From NCBI GenBank assembly GCA_036399715.1, contig DASWMO010000003.1:1-13939 (forward strand): a stretch of 13,939 nucleotides of DNA. Reading direction: 5' to 3'. The DNA comes from DASVSE01 sp036399715. Lineage in GTDB: Bacteria > Bacteroidota > Rhodothermia > Rhodothermales > Rubricoccaceae. The notes below the pieces were generated by a model. That model made no database searches and was not told the origin of the DNA. It saw nothing but the letters and a program-made list of their open reading frames with translations. Shown one piece after another: positions 1 to 5,759 of the stretch. A program made the translations under genes and the position numbers. Each line of letters opens with the position of its first letter. The stretch's first letter is position 1.

Positions 1-462
1 GGCGGCCTCAAGAAGTACCACAACGAGACCGTCGGCTACAACTCGCGGCTGGACGCGCTCCAGGCCGCCCTGTTGCGCGTGAAGCTGCCGCACGTCGCCG
101 TGGCGAACACGGGCCGCCGGGCCGCCGCCGAGCGCTACGGAGAACTCCTCGCCGGCGTCGCGGACGTCGTCGCGCCCGAGGTCACGCCGGGGCACGTCTT
201 CCACCAGTACACCGTCCGCATTCTGCATGGCCGACGCGACGCCGTCCACGCGACGCTCGCCGCGCAGGGAATCCAGACGATGGTGTACTACCCGGTCCCG
301 ATCCACCGCCTGCCCGTCTACGCCGACTCGGGCTACCCGGCGTTCCCGGTCGCCGAGCGCCTCGCGGGCGAGGTGCTGAGCCTGCCCATCGGTCCGCGCA
401 TCACGCCCGAGACGCAGGCCCGCGTGGCCGAGGCGCTCAGCGAGGCGCTCAGGGCTGCGTAA
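1..462 (+). CDS. DegT/DnrJ/EryC1-family PLP sugar aminotransferase, C-terminal part (5' end outside window)
   Basis: The reading frame is open from the first base and ends with TAA, so this is the last 153 residues of a longer protein. It opens with KYHNETVGYNSRLDALQAA, the conserved substrate-binding stretch that follows the PLP lysine in DegT/DnrJ aminotransferases, and it contains HQYTVR, YYPVPIH and EVLSLPIGP, all typical of the family's C-terminal domain. The PLP lysine and N-terminal half lie upstream. The HQYTVR plus YYPVPIH combination resembles WbpE/WlbC-type enzymes that aminate a UDP-3-keto sugar, but the substrate cannot be read from this fragment. It is clearly paralogous to the complete aminotransferase at 4502-5668. 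A UDP-sugar pathway upstream of the window is an inference. Family call is firm, substrate is not. Confidence 0.93.
   Translation, partial: GGLKKYHNETVGYNSRLDALQAALLRVKLPHVAVANTGRRAAAERYGELLAGVADVVAPEVTPGHVFHQYTVRILHGRRDAVHATLAAQGIQTMVYYPVPIHRLPVYADSGYPAFPVAERLAGEVLSLPIGPRITPETQARVAEALSEALRAA
368..392 (+). repeat. 25-nt direct repeat, copy 1 (in first aminotransferase)
   Basis: This stretch encodes EVLSLPIG and is identical at every base to 5538-5562 in the second aminotransferase gene. It begins GCGAGGTGCTGAG. The motif is conserved in the family, but exact identity at all third positions over 25 nt may also reflect shared ancestry or gene conversion. Confidence 0.75.
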
Positions 463-489
463 CGCCTTCCTTTCGCCTTCTCGATCTGC

Positions 490-1527
490 ATGTCTACACT
501 TCTCGTCACCGGTGGCGCCGGCTTCATCGGGTCCGCCCTCGTCCGCCACCTCATCGCCGAGACGAACCACCGCGTCGTCAACGTGGACGTGCTGACGTAC
601 GCCGGCAACCTCGACTCGGTCACCGAGGCGGCGCAGAGCGAGCGGTACGCCTTCGAGCCCGTCGATATCTGCGATGCGGCCGAGGTCGCGCGCCTGTTCG
701 AGCAGTACCGGCCCGACGGCGTGATCCACCTCGCCGCCGAGAGCCACGTCGACCGGTCCATCGACGGACCCGCCGCATTCGTGCAGACCAACGTCGTCGG
801 CACGTTCACGCTCCTCGACGCCGCGCGGCGCTATGCCGCGGGCCGAGACGACGCGTTCCGCTTTCTGCACGTCTCGACCGACGAGGTCTACGGCACGCTC
901 GGCGCGACGGGCCTGTTCACCGAGGAGACGCCTTATGCGCCCAACTCGCCGTACTCGGCGAGCAAGGCCGCGAGCGACCACCTCGCACGGGCCTACCACC
1001 ACACGTACGGCCTCGACGTGGTCACGACGAACTGCTCGAACAACTACGGGCCGTACCAATTCCCCGAAAAGCTCCTGCCCGTCGTGATCCTGAAGGCGCT
1101 CGCAGGCGAGCCGATCCCGGTCTACGGGACCGGCGCCAACGTCCGCGACTGGCTCTTCGTGGACGACCACGTGCGCGCGATCGTCGCCGCGTTCGAGCGC
1201 GGCGTTGCAGGCGAGACGTACAACGTCGGCGGACACAACGAGTGGACGAACCTCGATGTCGTCCGGGCCGTCTGCGTCCTGCTGGACGAGCTGGCGCCGG
1301 CCGGGGCGCCGCACGAGCGCCTCATCACGTTCGTCACGGACCGCCCGGGCCACGACGCGCGCTACGCCATCGACGCGTCCAAGATCGAGCGCAAGCTCGG
1401 CTGGACGCCTCGGGAGACGTTCGAGACGGGCCTCCGCAAGACCGTCCAGTGGTACCTCGACAACGGCGCGTGGACCGACCGCGTCCTCTCGGGCGCCTAC
1501 CGCATGGAGCGCCTCGGCGCGGGCTGA
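490..1527 (+). CDS. rmlB: dTDP-glucose 4,6-dehydratase
   Basis: RmlB converts dTDP-glucose to dTDP-4-keto-6-deoxyglucose in the cytoplasm, the branch point for dTDP-deoxysugars. The 345-residue protein is normal length for the family. It is an extended short-chain dehydrogenase: Rossmann NAD motif TGGAGFIG at residues 7-14, the dehydratase signature STDEVYG at 129-135 (T130, D131 and E132 are the usual catalytic trio), and YSASK at 155-159 with catalytic Y155 and K159. NNYGPYQFPEKL and RDWLFVDDH further on are also RmlB hallmarks. It starts 27 nt after the preceding stop with no recognisable Shine-Dalgarno sequence. RmlA follows after a 90-nt gap. Codon use is the GC-rich background of the locus. 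UDP-GlcNAc dehydratases share the fold, but the motifs and adjacent RmlA favour the dTDP-glucose enzyme. Confidence 0.97.
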   Translation: MSTLLVTGGAGFIGSALVRHLIAETNHRVVNVDVLTYAGNLDSVTEAAQSERYAFEPVDICDAAEVARLFEQYRPDGVIHLAAESHVDRSIDGPAAFVQTNVVGTFTLLDAARRYAAGRDDAFRFLHVSTDEVYGTLGATGLFTEETPYAPNSPYSASKAASDHLARAYHHTYGLDVVTTNCSNNYGPYQFPEKLLPVVILKALAGEPIPVYGTGANVRDWLFVDDHVRAIVAAFERGVAGETYNVGGHNEWTNLDVVRAVCVLLDELAPAGAPHERLITFVTDRPGHDARYAIDASKIERKLGWTPRETFETGLRKTVQWYLDNGAWTDRVLSGAYRMERLGAG

Positions 1528-1535
1528 ACGCCCAT

Positions 1536-1559
1536 TTGCCGCGTGTGAACCTTCGGCAA
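1536..1559. repeat. Short inverted repeat in the rmlB-rmlA gap
   Basis: TTGCCG at 1536-1541 and CGGCAA at 1554-1559 form a perfect 6-bp inverted repeat around a 12-nt spacer. It begins 9 nt after the rmlB stop. No T-tract follows, so it does not look like an intrinsic terminator. It could be a weak attenuating hairpin or a small operator, or chance in GC-rich DNA. Confidence 0.25.
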
Positions 1560-1587
1560 TCCGCGGGTGCCCCCGGACGCGCCCCGC

Positions 1588-1593
1588 TATACT
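1588..1593 (+). promoter_or_regulatory. Possible -10-like element upstream of rmlA
   Basis: TATACT lies 24 nt upstream of the rmlA ATG in the 90-nt rmlB-rmlA gap and is one of few AT-rich hexamers in that stretch. No good -35 (or Bacteroidota -33 TTTG) element sits at the expected distance. A TTTG occurs near 1535 but is too far away. A secondary internal promoter for rmlA is possible but weakly supported. Confidence 0.2.
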
Positions 1594-1617
1594 CCGCCGT
1601 CCGCTCGACTCCTCCCG

Positions 1618-2496
1618 ATGAAAGGCATCCTCCTCGCCGGCGGCTCCGGCACGCGGCTGTACCCCGTCACGCAGGCCGTGAGCAAGCAGCTGCTGCCGGT
1701 CTACGACAAGCCGATGGTGTACTACCCGCTGAGCACGCTCATGCTGGCCGGCATCCGCGACGTGCTCGTGATCTCGACGCCGCACGACCTCCCGCGCTTC
1801 CGCGAGCTGCTCGGCGACGGCTCCCGGTGGGGCATGACCCTGAGCTACGCCGAGCAACCCTCGCCCGACGGCCTCGCGCAGGCGTTCGTCATCGGCCGCG
1901 AGTTCGTGGGCACGGACCGCGTCGCGCTCGTGCTCGGGGACAACATCTTTTACGGCGCAGGCCTGCAGGACATGCTCCACCGCGCCGCGACGCGGACCGA
2001 CTGCGCGACCGTCTTCGGCTACCACGTTGCCGACCCCGAGCGCTACGGCGTCGTGAGCTTCGACGCCGCCGGCCGCGCCGAGACGATCGAGGAGAAGCCC
2101 GCGCGCCCACGGTCCAACTACGCCGTCACGGGCCTGTACTTCTACGACAACCGCGTGCTCGACATCGCGGCCGGCCTCCAGCCCTCCGCCCGGGGCGAGT
2201 ACGAGATCACGGACGTCAACCGGGCCTACCTCGATATGGGCGCGCTCGACGTCGAGCAGATGGGGCGCGGCTTCGCGTGGCTGGACACCGGCACGACGGA
2301 GAGCCTGCTCCAGGCCGGCAACTTCGTCCAGACCATCGAGCAGCGGCAGGGCCAGAAGATCGCCTGCCCCGAAGAGATCGCGTGGGAGCAGGGCTGGATC
2401 TCAGACAATGACCTCGCGGGCCTCGCCGAGGCGTACCGCAAGAACGAGTACGGCGCCTACCTGCTGCGCCTCCTCGGGAACGGGGTGCTCGCGTGA
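1618..2496 (+). CDS. rmlA: Glucose-1-phosphate thymidylyltransferase
   Basis: RmlA joins glucose-1-phosphate and dTTP to give dTDP-glucose, the first step feeding the RmlB gene just upstream. The start at 1618 was chosen because it gives MKGILLAGGSGTRLYP, the canonical RmlA N terminus, and a 292-residue protein of standard length. The frame stays open 17 codons further upstream, but that extension reads like intergenic sequence. Visible motifs are GGSGTRLYP (residues 8-16), SKQLLPVYDKPM (22-33), LGDNIFYG around D108 (metal binding), EEKP (158-161), WLDTGT around D223, and CPEEIAW (250-256). There is no Shine-Dalgarno sequence; the leader is C/T-rich. The stop overlaps the next start as GTGA, indicating translational coupling to the acetyltransferase gene. 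Confidence 0.97.
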   Translation: MKGILLAGGSGTRLYPVTQAVSKQLLPVYDKPMVYYPLSTLMLAGIRDVLVISTPHDLPRFRELLGDGSRWGMTLSYAEQPSPDGLAQAFVIGREFVGTDRVALVLGDNIFYGAGLQDMLHRAATRTDCATVFGYHVADPERYGVVSFDAAGRAETIEEKPARPRSNYAVTGLYFYDNRVLDIAAGLQPSARGEYEITDVNRAYLDMGALDVEQMGRGFAWLDTGTTESLLQAGNFVQTIEQRQGQKIACPEEIAWEQGWISDNDLAGLAEAYRKNEYGAYLLRLLGNGVLA

Positions 2497-3089
2497 GCAA
2501 GGGCGTCGACCCGACGGTCCAGCAGCATTCGCACGCCCTCATCGAGGACGGCGCGACGGTCGGGGCACGCACGCGCATCTGGGCCTGGGCGCATGTCTTG
2601 CCCGGCGCCATCATCGGCGCCGACTGCAATATATGTGATCACACCTATATTGAAACCGGGGTTGTTCTTGGGGACCGGGTGACGGTCAAGTGCGGTGTCT
2701 TTCTGTGGGACGGTGTAATGGCCGAAGACGACGTGTTTATTGGTCCTGCGGCGGTGTTCACCAATGACCTTGTGCCGAGGTCCGGCCAACATCCTCTAAA
2801 GTGGGCAAAGACGACGCTTTCCCAGGGATGCAGCATCGGGGCAAATGCGACTATCCTGGCCAACCGCTGCATCGGGAAGTTCGCGATGGTGGGCGCGGGA
2901 GCTGTCGTGACACGTGACGTGCCAGACTATGGCCTCGTGATCGGTAACCCGGCGCGTCTCGTTGGCTGGGTTGCGATTGACGGTACGCGGCTTGACTTTC
3001 CTGTTTCAGGTGCAGTGGAATACGATGGACTTGAATACGTTCTCTCAGATGGCCGCGTCTCAACCGGACCGCCCCGAGCAGATGGCTGA
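2493..3089 (+). CDS. Left-handed beta-helix sugar N-acetyltransferase (FdtC/QdtC or WxcM N-terminal type)
   Basis: The 198-residue protein is a hexapeptide-repeat acyltransferase. Its IG-x(4)-type repeats run from about residue 20 to 145. CNICDHTYIETGVVLGDRVT (45-64), LWDG (71-74), EDDVFIGP (78-85) and FTND (89-92) match the family that N-acetylates dTDP-3-amino-3,6-dideoxyhexoses using acetyl-CoA. It ends with the usual GNPARLVGW at 151-159. A GTG start at 2493 overlaps the rmlA stop by 4 nt; no better ATG exists. In WxcM proteins this domain is fused to an FdtA-like isomerase; here they are separate genes with a GNAT gene between. Codon use changes sharply at about codon 45: G/C-ending codons before, AAT ATA TGT GAT and TAT ATT GAA after. 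This suggests a recombination joint inside the gene. Confidence 0.9.
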   Translation: MSKGVDPTVQQHSHALIEDGATVGARTRIWAWAHVLPGAIIGADCNICDHTYIETGVVLGDRVTVKCGVFLWDGVMAEDDVFIGPAAVFTNDLVPRSGQHPLKWAKTTLSQGCSIGANATILANRCIGKFAMVGAGAVVTRDVPDYGLVIGNPARLVGWVAIDGTRLDFPVSGAVEYDGLEYVLSDGRVSTGPPRADG

Positions 3090-4100
3090 ATTTGACGCTG
3101 AAACGCCAGGCCGCCCGTCCTATGTCACCCTGCTCGAAGGCCGAGTTGACATAGTCGGCCGGTACTCGCCCTACAGCGGCATCCGAGGCATTACACCCCA
3201 GGCGCACCGAGCGGAAGCACTTCGGGAGGTCCTGGAGATTGAGCGCGGGACGGTCGAGGGCGGTCAGCGCCACGACCTTTCTGTCGGGCAAGGAACCGCG
3301 GCGTTTTATACCCGGCGCCTCGTGTGGGACTCTGATTTCTGGGGACGCGAGGTCTACCAGCTGGTCCTCATTCTTTCCGACCTCGATGCCCACGAGATGG
3401 TCAAGGCGGCTCGGATGTTTGCGACGACAGTAGTTCCAACGCTAGGGTGTGACGAACTCCGGACCGAAATTCCGGCAGAGGACGTGGAGATGATTCAAGC
3501 ACTGACGGGTGCCGGATTTCGGTCGGTTGTGACACAGGTGGTTCATGTTCGTGATAGCCTCAAGGATCTGGAGTACCCACGCTTTCCAGTCCGCATCGCG
3601 TCCACGGACGACATCGACGCGCTCCGGGAGACTGCCGCGACGATGCGGAATCCGTACGACCGTGCCCACGCCGACGTCCGGACGTCCGAAGTTGACGCCG
3701 ACCGCTACCTGTCACACTTTGCGGAGGCGTGTGTTCGAGGATACACGGACATCGTCCTCGTGCCAGACCGGGCGGAGGCCAACTCGATCGTCGCCACGAA
3801 CCTCTTGGAGGAGGAATGGGAGCGGCTCGGGGTGAACGTCTCACAGATCGTTCTGGCGGCCGTCTCCGCCTCCACCAACCGCGGCTGGGCCATCAAGATG
3901 CTTTATGAGACTCTGTACCTTCTCCGCGACCGTGGGGCGACACGGGTGATGATGAAGACGCAGGTGCAGAACTACACCGTTCACCGGTGTGCTCATCTGG
4001 CTGGCTTCCGTGTGGCAGCTTCCAGCCAGATTCTTCTTTATCCGTGACGTCTCCAGACTCAATGGCGCAGAAGCCTGAAGCGGGTGGCCAGCCTCTCGAT
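2625..4100. other. Lower-GC segment with altered codon use (probable imported cassette A)
   Basis: By hand count, 2461-2580 is about 70-73% GC, while 2641-2760 is 55%, with third positions often A or T. The altered style covers the rest of the beta-helix acetyltransferase and the GNAT gene and fades in the FdtA-type gene. The second aminotransferase is back to background codon use by about 4500. The left edge is sharp and intragenic; the right edge is gradual and its position is approximate. Confidence 0.6.
3082..4047 (+). CDS. WecD-like GNAT-family acyltransferase, probable amino-sugar N-acyltransferase
   Basis: The proposed 321-residue protein has two parts. WDSDFWG (residues 82-88) and the following region (to about 165) resemble the N-terminal lobe of WecD-like GNATs from polysaccharide loci, which often carry a W-D-x-x-F-F/W-G motif. 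A GNAT core covers about 170-321, ending with QVQNYTVHRCAHLAGFR (294-310), the usual Q-N-x-x-V-x-x-x-x-x-x-x-G-F element near the acetyl-CoA site. WecD acetylates dTDP-4-amino-4,6-dideoxygalactose; the exact substrate here is unknown. The start at 3082 gives an 8-nt overlap with the preceding stop. Upstream in-frame ATGs at 2962, 3025 and 3052 would overlap much more of the neighbour. About the first 80 residues are unassigned. Composition is lower in GC than flanking genes. It lies between the two halves of what is elsewhere a WxcM fusion. Confidence 0.8.
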   Translation: MAEFDAETPGRPSYVTLLEGRVDIVGRYSPYSGIRGITPQAHRAEALREVLEIERGTVEGGQRHDLSVGQGTAAFYTRRLVWDSDFWGREVYQLVLILSDLDAHEMVKAARMFATTVVPTLGCDELRTEIPAEDVEMIQALTGAGFRSVVTQVVHVRDSLKDLEYPRFPVRIASTDDIDALRETAATMRNPYDRAHADVRTSEVDADRYLSHFAEACVRGYTDIVLVPDRAEANSIVATNLLEEEWERLGVNVSQIVLAAVSASTNRGWAIKMLYETLYLLRDRGATRVMMKTQVQNYTVHRCAHLAGFRVAASSQILLYP

Positions 4101-4505
4101 GAGTGCCGGCTGATCACGCTCCCGAAGATTACGGACCCACGCGGCAATCTCACGTTTATCGAGGGCGAGCGGCACGTGCCGTTCTCGGTCCGCCGCGTGT
4201 TTTATCTCTACGATGTCCCCACCGGGAGCGACCGCGGTGCCCACGCACACTATGCGCTCCACCAGTTTCTCGTGTGCCTCTCCGGTAGCTTCGATGTTGC
4301 CCTTGACGACGGGCACCAGCGTCGCACCGTTCACCTGAACCGGCCGTGGATGGGACTTCACATCCCACCGATGATCTGGGCTTCTGAGGTCAACTTCGAC
4401 CCAGGGTCGGTCTGTCTCGTCCTTGCCTCCGCTTTCTACGACGAGGCCGACTACATCCGCGACTACGACACCTTCGTCCGCGCGGTCGGCTCCCCGACGC
4501 CATGA
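4044..4505 (+). CDS. FdtA/QdtA-type cupin: dTDP-4-keto-6-deoxyhexose 3,4-ketoisomerase
   Basis: The enzyme shifts the RmlB product's keto group from C4 to C3, preparing it for amination. The protein is a small RmlC-like cupin with RGAHAH at residues 64-69 (H67 and H69 are the expected catalytic or binding histidines), FLVCLSGSFDVALDDG (75-90), and the C-terminal signature LASAFYDEADYIRDYDTF (127-144) that is diagnostic for FdtA/QdtA/WxcM-C. A GTG start at 4044 gives a GTGA overlap with the upstream stop, as at 2493, and a 153-residue protein. An in-frame ATG at 4062 (147 residues) is the alternative. The stop overlaps the next ATG (ATGA). FdtA (galacto, to Fuc3N) and QdtA (gluco, to Qui3N) cannot be told apart by eye, so I give no symbol. 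Confidence 0.92.
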   Translation: MTSPDSMAQKPEAGGQPLDECRLITLPKITDPRGNLTFIEGERHVPFSVRRVFYLYDVPTGSDRGAHAHYALHQFLVCLSGSFDVALDDGHQRRTVHLNRPWMGLHIPPMIWASEVNFDPGSVCLVLASAFYDEADYIRDYDTFVRAVGSPTP

Positions 4506-5668
4506 CATCTGAACCTGTGCCGACAGAGGTTTCGTTCCTCGACCTCCGCGCGCCATACGACGAACTCCGCGCCGACCTCGACGCGGCCCAGCGGCGCGTG
4601 ATGGAGTCGGGGTGGTACATCGGAGGACCTGAGGTCGAGGCGTTCGAAATAGCGTTCGCCGAGTACTGCGGTGTGGACCACTGCGTCGGGGTCGGGAACG
4701 GGCTCGACGCGCTCCACCTGATTCTGCGCGCGGCCGGGATCGGGGAGGGCGACGAGGTGATCGTCCCGTCGAACACCTACATCGCGACGTGGCTCGCGGT
4801 CACATTCACCGGTGCGACGCCGGTCCCGGTCGAGCCCGACCCGGCGACGTTCAACCTCGACCCGGCCCGGGTCGGGGCCGCCGTGACCGCTCGGACCCGG
4901 GCCGTGATGCCGGTCCACCTCTATGGGCAGCCGGCCGACACGGACGCGCTCCAGGAGGTGGCAGACGCACACGGGCTGCGGATCGTCGAGGACGCGGCGC
5001 AGGCGCAGGGGGCACGGCTCCGGGGCCGTCGCGTGGGCGCGCTCGGGAGCGCGGCCGGGTTCAGCTTCTATCCCGGCAAGAACCTTGGCGCATACGGCGA
5101 TGCCGGGGCCATTACGACAAACGACGCCGCCCTCGCCGATCAGGTCCGGGTGCTCCGCAACTACGGCTCGCGAACGAAATACCACAACGAGGTTGTGGGG
5201 TACAACTCACGCCTGGACCCGCTTCAAGCTGCGCTCCTGGCCGCCAAGCTCCCCCACCTGGACGCTTGGAATGCCCGTCGGGCCACGATCGCCGCGTTCT
5301 ACCTCGACGCCCTGTCGGACGTTGACGGGCTCTCGCTCCCGACGGTGCCGGAGGGGATGGGGCCCGTGTGGCACCTCTTCGTGGTCCGCCACGCCCGCCG
5401 CGACGCGCTCCAGGCGGCACTCGCCGCGCAGGGCGTCCAGACGCTCATCCATTACCCCATCCCGCCGCACCTTCAGCCGGCGTATGCGACTCTCGGAATG
5501 GGGGAGGGGACCTTCCCGCTCGCCGAGGCGATCCACCGCGAGGTGCTGAGCCTGCCCATCGGCCCGCACCTCACGCTGGCCGACGCCGAGCGCGTTGCCG
5601 CGGCCGTCCGTGAGGCCTGCGGCCGGCTGCACCGGAGCGCAGATCCTGCTGGGTGGACTGCGTCGTGA
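4502..5668 (+). CDS. dTDP-3-keto-6-deoxyhexose aminotransferase (FdtB/QdtB type, DegT/DnrJ family)
   Basis: This complete 388-residue PLP enzyme should transfer an amino group, probably from glutamate, to C3 of the keto sugar made by the preceding isomerase. The PLP lysine is K193 in FSFYPGKNLGAYGD; D164 in VEDAAQAQG binds the cofactor ring nitrogen. YHNEVVGYNSRLDPLQAA (227-244) is the family's substrate loop. IHYPIPPHLQPAY (316-328) is typical of FdtB/QdtB-like enzymes. The start at 4502 overlaps the isomerase stop (ATGA). Codon use is back to the local GC-rich norm. The C-terminal 150 residues align with the truncated aminotransferase at 1-462, including a 25-nt exactly identical DNA stretch. 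The last 15 residues or so are outside the conserved core. Function follows from family plus adjacency; Fuc3N versus Qui3N remains open. Confidence 0.93.
   Translation: MTSEPVPTEVSFLDLRAPYDELRADLDAAQRRVMESGWYIGGPEVEAFEIAFAEYCGVDHCVGVGNGLDALHLILRAAGIGEGDEVIVPSNTYIATWLAVTFTGATPVPVEPDPATFNLDPARVGAAVTARTRAVMPVHLYGQPADTDALQEVADAHGLRIVEDAAQAQGARLRGRRVGALGSAAGFSFYPGKNLGAYGDAGAITTNDAALADQVRVLRNYGSRTKYHNEVVGYNSRLDPLQAALLAAKLPHLDAWNARRATIAAFYLDALSDVDGLSLPTVPEGMGPVWHLFVVRHARRDALQAALAAQGVQTLIHYPIPPHLQPAYATLGMGEGTFPLAEAIHREVLSLPIGPHLTLADAERVAAAVREACGRLHRSADPAGWTAS
5538..5562 (+). repeat. 25-nt direct repeat, copy 2 (in second aminotransferase)
   Basis: This is the matching copy of 368-392, in the same orientation and at the same place in the paralogous protein, 5170 bp downstream. 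Together the copies bracket rmlB, rmlA, both acyltransferases, the ketoisomerase and most of the second aminotransferase. Confidence 0.75.
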
Positions 5669-5701
5669 AGCACGCCGTCACAGCCGAGGTTGCCCAGAGG
5701 C

Positions 5702-5719
5702 GAGCGCTGGTCGGCGCTC
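5702..5719. repeat. Small hairpin in the aminotransferase-flippase gap
   Basis: GAGCGC (5702-5707) and GCGCTC (5714-5719) can pair around a 6-nt loop, TGGTCG. It sits in the 91-nt gap 5669-5759, the largest gap in the window. No T-tract follows, so it is not a standard intrinsic terminator. In DNA this GC-rich a 6-bp stem is expected by chance fairly often. Nothing else is recognisable in the gap. Confidence 0.2.
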
Positions 5720-5759
5720 ATCACGGCGCGCCTGTGAGCCCCACCTGCCGCCCGTCCAG

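Noticed and set aside
1242..2411. A 389-codon + strand open frame overlapping rmlB and rmlA
   Set aside because: It is extremely arginine- and proline-rich with no family motifs and lies out of frame over two certain genes; it is a GC-rich shadow frame.
2962..3081. N-terminal extension of the GNAT gene to 2962, 3025 or 3052
   Set aside because: These would overlap 38-128 nt of the acetyltransferase gene; the 3082 start gives an 8-nt overlap in keeping with the rest of the operon.
4044..4505. The small cupin as RmlC (3,5-epimerase)
   Set aside because: It is shorter than RmlC and carries RGAHAH and the Y-D-E-A-D-Y-I-R-D-Y ending of FdtA/QdtA proteins; no RmlD follows.
5595..5759. N-terminal extension of flippase 1 to an ATG at 5595
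   Set aside because: The extra 55 residues are polar and arginine-rich, overlap the aminotransferase gene and precede a good ATG directly before the first membrane helix.
5669..5759. Rho-independent terminator between the second aminotransferase and flippase 1
   Set aside because: Only a 6-bp stem is present and no T-tract follows it.
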